Shown piece by piece: positions 8,122 to 17,151 of a DNA stretch of 54,941 nucleotides. The notes beneath the pieces are model-generated. The model made no database searches and had not been told where the DNA came from. It saw only the letters and a program-made list of their open reading frames with translations. The translations under genes were made by a program, and so were the position numbers. Position 1 is the first letter of the stretch; every line of letters starts with the position of its first letter. Source of the DNA: Oscillospiraceae bacterium (GTDB taxonomy: Bacteria > Bacillota > Clostridia > Oscillospirales > Oscillospiraceae); the NCBI GenBank assembly GCA_017398625.1, contig JAFQFP010000026.1, positions 1 through 54,941 on the forward strand. Direction: 5' to 3'.

Positions 8122-9627
8122 ATGGGGAAATATGAAAGCCGCAGCTATGCCAAGCGCCGTGCCCCCCGTTGGGTGCTGCCGCTGGTCATCGTGCTGGTGC
8201 TGGCATTGGCGGCAGGCGGTATGTATTATGTTTGGGAGAAAAATGAGTTTTCTCTGGTGATGACGCTGAACGGCGAAAGTGAGATCACGCTGGAATACGG
8301 TGAAAAGTATGTGGAGCAGGGTGCCTACGCCCGGTTTTCCGGCACCATGCTGCTGCGGCAGCCTAGGGACATCACCGTCACTACTACCGGCGCGGTGGAC
8401 GACCAGACCTTGGGCACCTATCAAGTGACCTACCGGTCGGATATGGAGCTGGATCTTTGGGTGACCAAGCTGCCCTTCTCCGCGACCCAGACCCGTACGG
8501 TGCATATCGTAGACACCTGTCCCCCGGAGATCACATTGACCCAGCTTGAGGGGCACTACACCCTGCCCGGTCATGAGTACCAAGAGGAAGGCTTTGCCGC
8601 CGTTGACAATTACGACGGCGACCTTACCGAGGTAGTGGAACGGATCGTGGGGGACGGCGTTGTGGTCTATGCCGCCACCGATTCCTCCGGTAACCGCAGC
8701 GAGAAGATCCGGGATATCTATTATTTCGATCCGGAAGCGCCCCAGCTTACCATGCTGGGCGTGGAGCATATCACTGTGGGGCAAGGCGCCGGCTATTTGG
8801 ATCCGGGCTGTACCGCCACGGATAACGGCGACGGAGACATCACAAGCCGCATCACCGTCAGCGGACAGGTGGATACGGATGTGCCCGGCACCTACACTCT
8901 GGAATACTCTGTAGCCGACACCTACGGTAACAAAACCACAGCCACCCGGCAGATAACGGTGAAAAAGATCTCCCATGCCAATGTAACTAAGCCAGAGGTG
9001 AACGAAAACAAGATCATCTATCTGACCTTTGACGACGGCCCCGGTCCACACACCGAAAAGCTGCTGGATCTGTTGGATAAGTACGATATCAAAGCTACTT
9101 TCTTTGTTATCCACAGCGAGGATTATATGCACCTGCTTCCCAGAATGGCAGCCTCCGGGCATACCGTTGCCATGCACTGCTATGAGCACACTTATTCCAA
9201 GATCTACCGCAGCACAGAAGCCTATTTTGAGGATCTGAACAAGATCCGGCAGGAGATCTATGACTATACCGGGCAGACCGCCGATCTGCTGCGCTTCCCC
9301 GGCGGCGCTTCCAATACCGTCAGCCGCCGCCTTTGCCCGGGTATCATGACCGTGCTGGCACGGCAGGTGCAGGAGCAGGGAATGCAGTACAGCGATTGGA
9401 ATGTGGACAGCAACGACGCCGGCGGTGCTACCACATCGGATGAGGTGCTGGGAAATGTGACCGGCGGTATCCGTTCCTTCAAGAAGTCCATCGTGCTGCA
9501 GCATGATATCAAGCTCTTCAGTGTCAATGCCGTGGAGGACATCATCCTGTGGGGTCTGAAAAACGGCTATACCTTCCGTGCCATGACGGCAGATGGACCG
9601 GTCCATCAGCAACGGATCAACAACTAA
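8122..9627 (+). CDS. Membrane-anchored polysaccharide deacetylase with Ig-like repeats
   Basis: 501 aa. A basic head (YAKRRAPR) and one membrane helix at about 17-38 anchor it outside the cell. Two or more Ig-like domains of the DUF5011 type follow (YVEQGAYA, later YLDPGCTATDNGDGDITS and VPGTYTLEYSVAD). The C-terminal NodB domain has TFDDGP (about 301-306), the metal-binding HCYEH (351-355) and RFPGG (391-395). It probably removes acetyl groups from peptidoglycan or another envelope polymer. The histidine motif is H-x3-H, as in the peptidoglycan deacetylase group. The lipoprotein gene follows after 14 bases. Confidence 0.9.
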   Translation: MGKYESRSYAKRRAPRWVLPLVIVLVLALAAGGMYYVWEKNEFSLVMTLNGESEITLEYGEKYVEQGAYARFSGTMLLRQPRDITVTTTGAVDDQTLGTYQVTYRSDMELDLWVTKLPFSATQTRTVHIVDTCPPEITLTQLEGHYTLPGHEYQEEGFAAVDNYDGDLTEVVERIVGDGVVVYAATDSSGNRSEKIRDIYYFDPEAPQLTMLGVEHITVGQGAGYLDPGCTATDNGDGDITSRITVSGQVDTDVPGTYTLEYSVADTYGNKTTATRQITVKKISHANVTKPEVNENKIIYLTFDDGPGPHTEKLLDLLDKYDIKATFFVIHSEDYMHLLPRMAASGHTVAMHCYEHTYSKIYRSTEAYFEDLNKIRQEIYDYTGQTADLLRFPGGASNTVSRRLCPGIMTVLARQVQEQGMQYSDWNVDSNDAGGATTSDEVLGNVTGGIRSFKKSIVLQHDIKLFSVNAVEDIILWGLKNGYTFRAMTADGPVHQQRINN

Positions 9628-9641
9628 ACCGGAGAAGTGAT

Positions 9642-10274
9642 ATGAGAAGGATTTTGACTGCCGTGCTGTGTCTGGCTCTGCTGCTGTCCGGGTGTGTTCC
9701 CAGAGAGCAGGATGCCCTGCTGGGCACATGGTACGCAACGGTGGATCTGTCCGATGCCATCAACGGGGATTTTGCCGATGACCCGGCGCTGGGAGACTAT
9801 GTAAATGTCACCGGTTTCTGCTTTCCCTTGACGCTGGCGTTCAGCGCCGACGGCACCTACTGCGTCCGGGCAGACCGGTCGGGGCTGGGATCGGCGCTGG
9901 CAGAGCTGAAAGCACAGCTTGCCGCGGCGATGGAGCAATATGTCCAATCCCTTTTGGATGGGCAGCAGCGGCAGATCTCCGCCCGTGATTATCTGGCGGC
10001 CATGGGGCTGACCCCGGAGGATCTGCTGGATCATGCCTATACGGAGGAAACTGTGGAGAAAATGCTCTCTGCCATGGATTCTCAGGGGAATTTCCAAGTG
10101 GAGGAGGGGAAGCTGTTCCTTTCCAACGATGTCCGCTATGCCGTGGCAACGGATTGCTGGGAGCTGTACCGGGTGGAGGGCAACAAGCTGACGGTGGAAG
10201 CCGGCGGCATGGACTCGCCCTACGCGGAGCTGATCTACCCGATGGAATATACCCGCCTTGTTGAGGAAGAATAA
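9642..10274 (+). CDS. Small lipoprotein, function unknown
   Basis: 210 aa. Starts MRRILTAVLCLALL and has a lipobox LLSGC, so Cys18 is the likely lipid anchor. The mature part begins with LLGTWYATVDLSDAI, typical of lipocalin-like or YceI-like stress lipoproteins that open with GTW, but I cannot assign a family. The ATG at 9642 is chosen because it gives the signal peptide directly and has GGAG about 7 bases upstream; a longer reading would lose it. It is probably co-transcribed with the deacetylase, 14 bases upstream, and closed by a strong terminator. Confidence 0.85.
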   Translation: MRRILTAVLCLALLLSGCVPREQDALLGTWYATVDLSDAINGDFADDPALGDYVNVTGFCFPLTLAFSADGTYCVRADRSGLGSALAELKAQLAAAMEQYVQSLLDGQQRQISARDYLAAMGLTPEDLLDHAYTEETVEKMLSAMDSQGNFQVEEGKLFLSNDVRYAVATDCWELYRVEGNKLTVEAGGMDSPYAELIYPMEYTRLVEEE

Positions 10275-10279
10275 GCAAA

Positions 10280-10319
10280 ACCGCATCACACAAGCTTTTG
10301 CGTGATGCGGTGTTTTTTT
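10280..10319 (+). terminator. Intrinsic terminator after the lipoprotein gene
   Basis: ACCGCATCAC pairs with GTGATGCGGT, followed by GTTTTTTT. The T-run ends beside the stop codon of the convergent rhomboid-like gene, and the A-rich left side may let it work in both directions. Confidence 0.92.
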
Positions 10320-11253
10320 ATTCCATGTGGGTATGGTTGTTGATATGCTCCTGACAGTAGCAGTAGTAGCCCTTGCAGCGGGAGCAGTAGCGGAATTCCA
10401 GCTCCGGGTCGGAAACATCCGTTCTGCCGCAGACGGTGCAGCGGTGGGTATAGGGCATATTGGGCTTTGCGCCGGAGCTTTGAGCTGCTTTTTGGAAGGG
10501 GATGGGCTTGCGCGTCGCCCCAGCCGCGGCAGCGGGCTTTTTCCGCAGCTTTGTCCGCCAAGCAAAGGGCAGAAGATTGGGCAGCTTGTCCCCAAAGAAC
10601 AAAAAGTAGTTCAAAAGACCGATCAGCGGGAACAGGCAGTGGGGGAACAGGGATATGGGATAGCACATATTGAACACATCAACGGCAATGAGCACCAAAT
10701 AGACCAGTGCCAGCAGCCACGCCCGCACGGGAATCAGAAACATCAGCATGAACTGGGCATCGGGGTAGGAGGTAGCAAAGGCGAGGATCATGCTTAAATG
10801 CAGGTAATACGCCATGTTGCTGTAAAAATAGGAGAAATATTCGGGATCTACCAGAAATTCTCCGATATTCACCGTAGTGGTGGGGCAGAAGATCATGGCG
10901 AAAACATCCATCAGAACAATGCCGCCCAAGTAATAAAGGTTGAAGCGGAAGGTGCCCACGGAGCTTTCCACAGCCTGCCCCAAACGGTAGAAGAAGTAAA
11001 GGAAAATGAAATTCAGCAGAGGATTGCTGCTGAGGCTGTAGGTCAGCAGATAGGTCACCAGTCGCCAGACCTGCCCCTGCAGGATCTTTGCCTTGTCGAA
11101 GCAGAGCACCTCATACAAAATGCCGCCGCCGTTGATCAGATTGAGCAGATATACAAGGGCGCTGCCCAGAGAAAGGTAAAGCATCAGATTGGGGATGCCC
11201 TTGTCCCTGTGGCGCAGGCAGAACCGTTCATAGCGCTGTCGCAGGTTTTTCAA
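10318..11253 (-). CDS. Rhomboid-like membrane protein with C-terminal zinc ribbon
   Basis: About 311 aa with around six membrane segments. GQVWRLVTYLLTY near the first loop and the helices after it resemble the rhomboid/derlin fold, but I see neither the GxSG serine motif nor an obvious catalytic histidine, so it is probably an inactive rhomboid. A basic, Ala/Lys-rich linker leads to a tail with CTVCGRTD...YCSRCKGYYCYCQEH, a likely zinc-binding ribbon on the cytoplasmic side. Two TTG starts are possible. I prefer 11253, which has AGGAG 9 bases upstream; the TTG at 11262 touches the AGGAG. The function is unknown. Confidence 0.75.
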   Translation of the reverse strand: MKNLRQRYERFCLRHRDKGIPNLMLYLSLGSALVYLLNLINGGGILYEVLCFDKAKILQGQVWRLVTYLLTYSLSSNPLLNFIFLYFFYRLGQAVESSVGTFRFNLYYLGGIVLMDVFAMIFCPTTTVNIGEFLVDPEYFSYFYSNMAYYLHLSMILAFATSYPDAQFMLMFLIPVRAWLLALVYLVLIAVDVFNMCYPISLFPHCLFPLIGLLNYFLFFGDKLPNLLPFAWRTKLRKKPAAAAGATRKPIPFQKAAQSSGAKPNMPYTHRCTVCGRTDVSDPELEFRYCSRCKGYYCYCQEHINNHTHME

Positions 11254-11286
11254 TGGTCTCAACTCCTGTAAAAAATGAGTATTTCT

Positions 11287-11315
11287 ATTTTATCAGCTAT
11301 GCAAACAAAAGTCTA
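11287..11315 (-). promoter_or_regulatory. Promoter for the rhomboid-like gene
   Basis: On the minus strand TAGACT (11310-11315), a 17-base spacer and TAAAAT (11287-11292) lie about 34 bases before the start codon. Confidence 0.6.
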
Positions 11316-11358
11316 TAGCGGATTTATGAACTTTTTCCCGAAAAAGCGGAAAAAGGTG

Positions 11359-11387
11359 TTGACAAGCCCGCATTTGCAGGGTAAAAT
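11359..11387 (+). promoter_or_regulatory. Promoter for the metK riboswitch transcript
   Basis: TTGACA (11359-11364), a 17-base spacer and TAAAAT (11382-11387) lie just upstream of the S-box aptamer, so the leader would start close to 11394. Confidence 0.85.
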
Positions 11388-11407
11388 ATATCGGAACTGC
11401 ATATAAG

Positions 11408-11543
11408 CCTTATCAAGAGCGGTGGAGGGAACGGCCCGATGAAACCCGGCAACCTGTTTATTCAAGGTGCCAAATCCGGCGGCAAACGAAAGATGAGGAT
11501 TCGATACGGCACACGTCGAATCTTCGGTGTGTGCAGTTTTTTT
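11408..11543 (+). promoter_or_regulatory. SAM-I (S-box) riboswitch upstream of metK
   Basis: The aptamer matches the S-box consensus: TATCAAGAG, GGAGGGA, GGCCCGATGAAACCCGGCAACC, AAGGTGCCAAATCCGGC and GATGAGG. Helix P1 pairs 11408-11414 with 11492-11498. Downstream, GAGGATTCGA (11495-11504) can pair with TCGAATCTTC (11516-11525), an antiterminator that takes the 3' arm of P1. The alternative is the terminator at 11509-11543. SAM binding should therefore stabilise P1, free the terminator and shut off metK. Termination control follows from the layout; it is not tested here. Confidence 0.95.
11509..11543 (+). terminator. Riboswitch-controlled terminator of metK
   Basis: GCACAC (11509-11514) pairs with GTGTGC (11529-11534), followed by AGTTTTTTT. 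Its left arm lies in the loop of the competing antiterminator helix. Confidence 0.85.
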
Positions 11544-11581
11544 GTCAATTCTGCGTGCGTAAGAGAAAGGAATCAAAAATT

Positions 11582-12727
11582 ATGGAAAAAAGACTGTTTA
11601 CCTCTGAATGTGTGACCTGCGGCCACCCCGATAAGGTGGCGGATGCCATCTCCGATGCCATTCTGGACGCCTGTCTGGCGCAGGATCCCGGCTCCCGTGT
11701 TGCCTGCGAGACCATGGTCACCACCAACTTCTGCCTGATTTGCGGCGAGATCACCACCACAGCCACCGTGGACTATGCGGCTGTGGCGAGAGAGACCATC
11801 CGCTCCATCGGCTATACCGACCCTGCCGACCAGTTTGCTGCCGATACGGTGGAGATCCTCTGCCGCATCCACACCCAGTCTGCCGATATCGCCATGGGCA
11901 CCAACGATGCCGTGGGCGGTGCAGGCGATCAGGGTATGATGTTCGGCGGTGCCTGCACCCAGACTCCGGAGCTGATGCCCATGCCTGCGGCACTGTCCCG
12001 TGCCCTTTCCAACCGGCTGACGGAGTGCATCGCCAGCAACGATCTGCTCCGCCCCGACGGCAAGACACAGGTCAGCGTGGAATTTGACGAGCAGGGCAAT
12101 GTGGTGGGCATCGACACCGTGGTGGTGTCCGTGATGCACAGCGCCGATTTTGAGATCGGCGAGCTGCGCCGTTACATCCGGGAGGGCGTCATCGCGCCGG
12201 TGCTGGAAAAGTACGGCTTCTCCATTGATAATGTGGCGCATATCCACATCAATCCCACCGGCAGCTTTGTCATCGGCGGTCCCAACGGCGACACCGGACT
12301 CACCGGCAGAAAGATCATCGTGGATACCTACGGCGGCTATTTCTCCCACGGCGGCGGTGCTTTCTCCGGCAAGGATCCCACCAAGGTGGACAGAAGCGCG
12401 GCTTACATCGCCCGGTATATGGCGAAGAATCTGGTGGCAGCCGGGCTTGCCACACAGGTGCAGGTGCAGCTTGCCTACGCCATCGGCGTGGCGGAGCCTG
12501 TCTCCGTCCGGGTGGACAGCTATGGCACCGGCAAGGTCTCCGATGAGGCTATGACCGAATATCTGCGCAAGACGGTGGATCTGACTCCTGCCGGGATCAT
12601 CCGCAAGCTGCAGCTTCGCCGTCCCATCTATTCCGCCACTGCACGGGAGGGTCACTTCGGTGTTGCAGACCGTTCTTGGGAGCAGACCGATCTGGTGGAC
12701 GAGCTGAAGAAGCTGGCAGGCATTTGA
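11582..12727 (+). CDS. metK: S-adenosylmethionine synthetase
   Basis: 381 aa. Makes SAM from methionine and ATP. Signature motifs are present: [16 protein letters not shown] at the N terminus, [12 protein letters not shown] (canonical [12 protein letters not shown]) near 118-129, and [19 protein letters not shown] near 256-274. The ATG at 11582 is preceded by AAAGGAA. A longer in-frame reading would start inside the riboswitch terminator and is rejected. The gene is alone in its unit, controlled by its own product through the S-box leader, and closed by a strong terminator. Confidence 0.97.
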   Translation: MEKRLFTSECVTCGHPDKVADAISDAILDACLAQDPGSRVACETMVTTNFCLICGEITTTATVDYAAVARETIRSIGYTDPADQFAADTVEILCRIHTQSADIAMGTNDAVGGAGDQGMMFGGACTQTPELMPMPAALSRALSNRLTECIASNDLLRPDGKTQVSVEFDEQGNVVGIDTVVVSVMHSADFEIGELRRYIREGVIAPVLEKYGFSIDNVAHIHINPTGSFVIGGPNGDTGLTGRKIIVDTYGGYFSHGGGAFSGKDPTKVDRSAAYIARYMAKNLVAAGLATQVQVQLAYAIGVAEPVSVRVDSYGTGKVSDEAMTEYLRKTVDLTPAGIIRKLQLRRPIYSATAREGHFGVADRSWEQTDLVDELKKLAGI

Positions 12728-12744
12728 CCTATATTTGCAAAAAA

Positions 12745-12780
12745 AAGGGGCTGTTCGTGTGAACAGCCCCTAAATTTTAT
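12745..12780. terminator. Bidirectional terminator between metK and proC
   Basis: AGGGGCTGTTC pairs with GAACAGCCCCT around GTGT. A-rich sequence on the left and TAAATTTTAT on the right allow it to stop transcription of both convergent units. Confidence 0.9.
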
Positions 12781-13559
12781 TTTCCCAGCTCACGGTTGCG
12801 CTGGCAGGCGGCAACGATGCACTCGGCAACGGCGCTGCGCATCCCCTTTTCCTCCAGCTTCCGCACACCGGCGATGGTGCTGCCACCGGGGGAGCACACC
12901 GCGTCCTTCAGCACCTCCGGGTGCTGCCCGGTCTTGAGAACCATTTCCGCAGCCCCTGCCATGGTGGCGGCGGCAAACTGCAAAGCCTGCTCTCTGGGCA
13001 CGCCGCAGGCAACCGCACCGTCTGCCATGGCTTCCAAGAACATATAGCAGTAGGCAGGCCCGCAGCCGGATACCGTGCCTGCCGGGTCGAACAGGGCTTC
13101 GCTCACCGCCTCAAGCTGACCGCAGGGAGCCATGTCCTCCAAAAAGAGCGCAAGCTGTTCCTCGGTGACAAGGCTGTTGCAGCAGTAGAGCACCGTGCCC
13201 TTGCCCACAGCCACGGGGGTATTGGGCATGATGCGGATAATGGGCAGGTCGCAGCCTGCCAGAGCGGCGATCCGCTGGGTGGTCAGCCCAGCCGCCATGG
13301 AGATCAAAAGCGGCTTTTTTTCTGCGAAAATATCCTGCAGGGGCAGCAGTGCCCGCTCCATCATCTGGGGCTTCACCGCCAGAAATACCCGGCTGCACAG
13401 CGCCGCTTCCCCGGCACTGCCGTAGGCGATGCCCAGCTCCGCGGCAAGCACCTTGGCTCTGCCGGTACGGTCGGTGACCAGAATATCCTTGGTGGTAAGG
13501 CTGAGAGCACGGGCGATGGCACCGCCCATATTGCCGCAGCCGATAAATCCGTATTTCAT
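12777..13559 (-). CDS. proC: Pyrroline-5-carboxylate reductase
   Basis: 260 aa. Catalyses the last step of proline synthesis. The N-terminal dinucleotide fold is IGCGNMGGAIARAL. GCGPAYCYMFLEAMADGAV and the family signature region SPGGSTIAGV are near the C-terminal half. It is the last gene of proB-proA-proC, 10 bases after proA, so the whole pathway from glutamate is made from one message. Confidence 0.96.
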   Translation of the reverse strand: MKYGFIGCGNMGGAIARALSLTTKDILVTDRTGRAKVLAAELGIAYGSAGEAALCSRVFLAVKPQMMERALLPLQDIFAEKKPLLISMAAGLTTQRIAALAGCDLPIIRIMPNTPVAVGKGTVLYCCNSLVTEEQLALFLEDMAPCGQLEAVSEALFDPAGTVSGCGPAYCYMFLEAMADGAVACGVPREQALQFAAATMAGAAEMVLKTGQHPEVLKDAVCSPGGSTIAGVRKLEEKGMRSAVAECIVAACQRNRELGK

Positions 13560-13569
13560 GGCGTTCTCC

Positions 13570-14820
13570 TTACCGAATGTGTCCGTTTCCGCGGATCACA
13601 TACTTATAGCTGTTCAGCTCCCGCAGACCCATGGGTCCCCGGGCGTGGAGCTTTTGGGTGGAAATGCCCATCTCGCAGCCCAGACCGAACTCACCGCCGT
13701 CGGTGAACCGGGTGGAGGCGTTGACATACACCGCCGCACTGTCCACGCAGGCGGTAAACAGCTCCGCGGCGGCATCGCTTTGGGTGACGATGGCTTCGGA
13801 GTGGCCTGTGGAGTGGGCGGCGATATGCGCCACCGCTTCCTCTGTGCCGGAAACGCACTTGACAGCCAGAATATAATCCAGAAACTCCGTATCGAAGTCC
13901 TGCGCTCCGGCGGCAGTACCGGGGATGATGGCGGCGGCAGCTTCATCCAGCCGAAGCTCCACCGGGGTCAGAGCGCTGCGCTGCCGTTTTTCCACCAGCG
14001 CTTCGTAGACCATGGGCAGGAAGGCGGGGGCGATGGCGCTGTCCACCAGCAGCACCTCCTGAGCGTTGCACACGCTGGGGCGGCTGGTCTTGGCGTTTTC
14101 GATGATGGAAACCGCCATGGAAAGGTCGGCGGTCTGCTCCACATACACATGGCAGATGCCGGTGCCGGTGGCGATGCAGGGCACGGTTGCCTGCCGGACA
14201 CAGGCGTTGATCAGTCCTGCGCCCCCACGGGGGATCAGCAGGTCGATATAGCCGTTGGCGGTCATCAAAGCGGTGGCGCTGGCACGGGTGGTGTCCGTCA
14301 CCAGATTCACGGCATTTTCCGTAATGCCCACCTGCTTTAAGCCCATCCGCAGAGCATCAACAATGGCGCTGGCAGAGCGGAAGGCTTCCTTGCCGCCCCG
14401 CAGCACGCAGACATTGCCGCTTTTCAGCGCCAGAGCTGCCGCGTCACTGGTGACATTGGGCCGGCTTTCATAAATGATGGCGATGACGCCCATAGGCACG
14501 GAGACCTTTTCGATCCGCAGACCGTCACCGCGCTCGTGGCTTTCCAGAACTCTGCCCACAGGGTCGGGAAGGGCAGCCACCTCACGGATGCCCTTTGCCA
14601 TGGCTTCGATGCGGCTGCCGTTCAGCATCAGCCTGTCCAGCATCACGGGGGAGACGGTAGCCTTTGCCGCTTCCAGATCCAGCGCGTTGGCGCTGAGGAT
14701 GGCGGCGGTGTTTTCCAGCAGGGCATCTGCCATGGCGTTCAGGGCAGCGTTTTTCTGATCGGTGGTGAGCCGGGCGAGCTCCGGCTTTGCCGCTTTGGCG
14801 GCGGTGAGCATCTCGGTCAT
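13570..14820 (-). CDS. proA: Glutamate-5-semialdehyde dehydrogenase (gamma-glutamyl phosphate reductase)
   Basis: 416 aa, normal length. Reduces gamma-glutamyl phosphate with NADPH. The catalytic cysteine is in [12 protein letters not shown] near residue 249; IPRGGAGLI and [25 protein letters not shown] match the family. It overlaps proB by 4 bases, which suggests coupled translation and fits channelling of the unstable phosphate between the two enzymes. Confidence 0.97.
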   Translation of the reverse strand: MTEMLTAAKAAKPELARLTTDQKNAALNAMADALLENTAAILSANALDLEAAKATVSPVMLDRLMLNGSRIEAMAKGIREVAALPDPVGRVLESHERGDGLRIEKVSVPMGVIAIIYESRPNVTSDAAALALKSGNVCVLRGGKEAFRSASAIVDALRMGLKQVGITENAVNLVTDTTRASATALMTANGYIDLLIPRGGAGLINACVRQATVPCIATGTGICHVYVEQTADLSMAVSIIENAKTSRPSVCNAQEVLLVDSAIAPAFLPMVYEALVEKRQRSALTPVELRLDEAAAAIIPGTAAGAQDFDTEFLDYILAVKCVSGTEEAVAHIAAHSTGHSEAIVTQSDAAAELFTACVDSAAVYVNASTRFTDGGEFGLGCEMGISTQKLHARGPMGLRELNSYKYVIRGNGHIR

Positions 14821-15587
14821 AGCTTTCCTCCTGCAAAGGTGGTGCCGACGGACTTGCCGTCGAGAATGTCATACAGGTTTTCCGGGCGGCTGCCGTTGGC
14901 GATGATCATGTCGCAGCCGCAGTCCATGCAGATCTTGGCGGCGCGGAGCTTGGTCACCATGCCGCCGGTGCCTTGATCCGAGGCGCTGGCACCGGCAAGG
15001 GCAAAAATGCTCTCGTCCAGCTTTTCGCACCGGGGGATCAGGGTGGCGGTGGGGTCGGTGTGGGGGTCGGCGGTGTACAAGCCGTCGATATCCGACAGCA
15101 GCACCAGCATATCCGCGCCCACACTTTGCGCCACGATGGCGGCAAGGGTATCGTTATCGCCGATGACGATCTCATCGGTGGCGACGGTGTCGTTTTCATT
15201 GATGATGGGAATGGCTCCCAGCTCCAGCAGGCGGTTCAAGGTGTTGCAGAAGTTTTGGTGGCGCGTCTCGTTTGCCACATCGTCGCCGGTGATGAGAAGC
15301 TGACCTACCGTATGGTTATACTGGTCGAAAAGCTTATCGTATGTATACATCAGCTCGCACTGACCCACCGCCGCAGCCGCCTGCTTGGTGGGGATATCCG
15401 ACGGACGGCGGCGCAGACCCAGCTTGCCCACACCCATGCCGATGGCACCGGAGGACACAAGGATCACTGCGTGACCCGCGTTTTTCATGTCGCTGAGGAT
15501 CTTGCACAGCGCTTCTACCCGGCGGATATTCAGATGCCCGGAGGGGTGGGCGAGGGTAGAGGTGCCGATCTTGACCACGATTTTCAT
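14817..15587 (-). CDS. proB: Glutamate 5-kinase without PUA domain
   Basis: 256 aa. Phosphorylates glutamate, the committed step to proline. The amino acid kinase fold is clear: [27 protein letters not shown], and [11 protein letters not shown] near 140. The E. coli enzyme (367 aa) carries a C-terminal PUA domain that is absent here, as in many Firmicutes; in E. coli the PUA domain affects proline feedback. I start at 15587 (MKIVVK) with GGGGGAAA upstream; a longer reading runs into the promoter region. Confidence 0.95.
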   Translation of the reverse strand: MKIVVKIGTSTLAHPSGHLNIRRVEALCKILSDMKNAGHAVILVSSGAIGMGVGKLGLRRRPSDIPTKQAAAAVGQCELMYTYDKLFDQYNHTVGQLLITGDDVANETRHQNFCNTLNRLLELGAIPIINENDTVATDEIVIGDNDTLAAIVAQSVGADMLVLLSDIDGLYTADPHTDPTATLIPRCEKLDESIFALAGASASDQGTGGMVTKLRAAKICMDCGCDMIIANGSRPENLYDILDGKSVGTTFAGGKL

Positions 15588-15618
15588 AAGCTTTCCCCCA
15601 TTTTCTATGTATGCAACT

Positions 15619-15647
15619 ATTATAGCCCCTAAAAAAGCGGAAATAAA
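15619..15647 (-). promoter_or_regulatory. Promoter for proBAC
   Basis: On the minus strand a perfect TATAAT (15619-15624) lies 17 bases from TTTATT (15642-15647). The -10 is convincing and the -35 weak. It diverges from the HisR promoter about 75 bases away. Confidence 0.6.
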
Positions 15648-15722
15648 GATGGTAAATTGCAACGAATTTTGCCTTCAGCAGAGGCGGTAGTTGTAGCGAA
15701 TGTAGGAATTTCCAATTTGCTA

Positions 15723-15751
15723 TTGACTTTAGCACGATAAAGTGATAAAAT
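15723..15751 (+). promoter_or_regulatory. HisR operon promoter with embedded operator
   Basis: TTGACT (15723-15728), a 17-base spacer and TAAAAT (15746-15751) form the core promoter. Inside it sits an almost perfect palindrome: TTTAGCAC (15728-15735), 6 bases, GTGATAAA (15742-15749), with one mismatch from the full complement GTGCTAAA. A dimer bound here would cover both promoter boxes and block RNA polymerase. The likely ligand is the TrpR-family protein encoded immediately downstream. Confidence 0.82.
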
Positions 15752-15782
15752 GGCTTCCAAATCGCGAAAGGAGCCCGAGACT

Positions 15783-16103
15783 ATGAAGGACACCCGGCAA
15801 AAGCTGCTGTTTGAAGCCTTGCTGACCTTGAAAACGCCGGAGGAATGCAAGCTGTTTTTGGAGGATATCTGCACCATCAAGGAGCTGCAGGCGATGCAGC
15901 AGCGCTTTGAGGTGGCGTGCCAGCTGGACGCGGGCAAGAATTACAACGCGGTGTATGCCGATACCGGAGTCAGCTCCGCTACCATCTGCCGGGTCAACAA
16001 ATGCTTAGTTTACGGCGACGGCGGCTACCGCACGGTGCTGGAAAGATTGAAGAAAGCGGGGAAATTGCCAAATGCAGACGGACAAAAAGATTCTGAACAG
16101 TGA
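15783..16103 (+). CDS. TrpR/YerC-family repressor, probable HisR of histidine biosynthesis
   Basis: 106 aa, the length of TrpR-fold repressors. The family pattern is clear: a helical head with LLTLKTPEECKLFLEDICTIKELQAMQQR, then the helix-turn-helix region YNAVYADTGVSSATICRVNKCL. YerC proteins of Clostridia located before his genes are thought to repress histidine synthesis with histidine as co-repressor. I start at 15783, with AAAGGAG 9 bases upstream; a longer frame begins in the promoter. hisZ starts inside its last codons (32-base overlap). The palindrome in its own promoter suggests autoregulation of the whole operon. Confidence 0.88.
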   Translation: MKDTRQKLLFEALLTLKTPEECKLFLEDICTIKELQAMQQRFEVACQLDAGKNYNAVYADTGVSSATICRVNKCLVYGDGGYRTVLERLKKAGKLPNADGQKDSEQ

Positions 16104-17151
16104 CGAGCGGGCGGTATTTGCCCTGCGCAGCCTGCATAACGGCTATGGCTACCAGCGCTACAAAATGAGCCGCTTTGAGGAGTACGACCTGTATGTGCGC
16201 AACAAGGATTTCCTGCTGTCGGATCAGGTCATCACCTTTACCGACCACAGCGGCACGCTGCTGGCGCTGAAGCCGGATGTGACCCTCTCCATTATCAAAA
16301 ATACCCAAGATACCCCCGGCACGGTGCAGAAATTTTACTACAATGAGAATGTGTACCGTGTGGCAAAGGGCAGCAGCGGCTTTCAGGAGATCATGCAGGC
16401 GGGCTTGGAGTGTATCGGCGATCTGACGGACTACGAGATCGGGGAAGTGGTGCTGCTGGCGGCAAAAAGCCTGTCGCTGATCGCGGAGGATTTTGTGCTG
16501 GATATTTCCCACATGGGGCTTGTTTCCGCGGTGCTGGAGCAGAGCGGACTGTCTGGGGAGGGCCGGCGAAAGGCTCTGGCTTGCCTCCACGGAAAGAACC
16601 GCCATGAGCTGCAGGCGGTGTGTGCTGCCGAGGGAGCCCGGGCAGAGGGGCTGATGTGTCTGTTAGACGGCGATGCCGACACCCTTACCGGGGACGCTGC
16701 GGCGGCATGGCAGGAGCTGCGCCGGCTTCGGGAGCTGCTGGAAAAAAGCGGCTACGCAGGCCGTGTCCGTGTGGATTTCTCTGTGGGCAACGATCTGAAG
16801 TATTACAGCGGCGTGGTATTCAACGGCTATATCGACGGTGTGCCGGAAAGCGTGCTCTCCGGTGGGCGCTACGATAAGCTGCTGCGGAAAATGGGGCGGC
16901 AGGACAGCGCCGTTGGTTTTGCCATCTATGTGGATCTGCTGCAGAGGCTGGAAAAGGCTGCAGACCGCTTTGATACCGACGCGGTGCTGCTGTATAACGG
17001 CGAGGAAACGGAGACGGTGATGGCGGTGGCAGAGCGGCTTCGCACAGAAGGCACGGTTTTGGCGGCACGGCAGCGTCCCGTAGGGCGCGCGTGGCGCAGA
17101 CTTTACGAAATTCGCGGCGGGGAGGCGGTCTTGATTGAAAACAACGGTTAA
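16072..17151 (+). CDS. hisZ: ATP phosphoribosyltransferase regulatory subunit
   Basis: 359 aa. HisZ has the fold of histidyl-tRNA synthetase but no synthetase activity; it binds short HisG and makes it active and sensitive to histidine. Class II synthetase motifs are visible: ALKPDVTLSIIK (about 64-75), FYYNENVYR (88-96), and GGRYDKLLRKMG near 264-275. It is shorter than a true synthetase and lacks the anticodon-binding domain. Its start overlaps the repressor gene by 32 bases, and hisG begins 17 bases before its end. Confidence 0.93.
   Translation: MQTDKKILNSDERAVFALRSLHNGYGYQRYKMSRFEEYDLYVRNKDFLLSDQVITFTDHSGTLLALKPDVTLSIIKNTQDTPGTVQKFYYNENVYRVAKGSSGFQEIMQAGLECIGDLTDYEIGEVVLLAAKSLSLIAEDFVLDISHMGLVSAVLEQSGLSGEGRRKALACLHGKNRHELQAVCAAEGARAEGLMCLLDGDADTLTGDAAAAWQELRRLRELLEKSGYAGRVRVDFSVGNDLKYYSGVVFNGYIDGVPESVLSGGRYDKLLRKMGRQDSAVGFAIYVDLLQRLEKAADRFDTDAVLLYNGEETETVMAVAERLRTEGTVLAARQRPVGRAWRRLYEIRGGEAVLIENNG

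Noticed and set aside
11531-11581. An upstream in-frame extension of metK
   Set aside because: It would start inside the riboswitch terminator. The ATG at 11582 has a ribosome site and begins with the family's normal N terminus.
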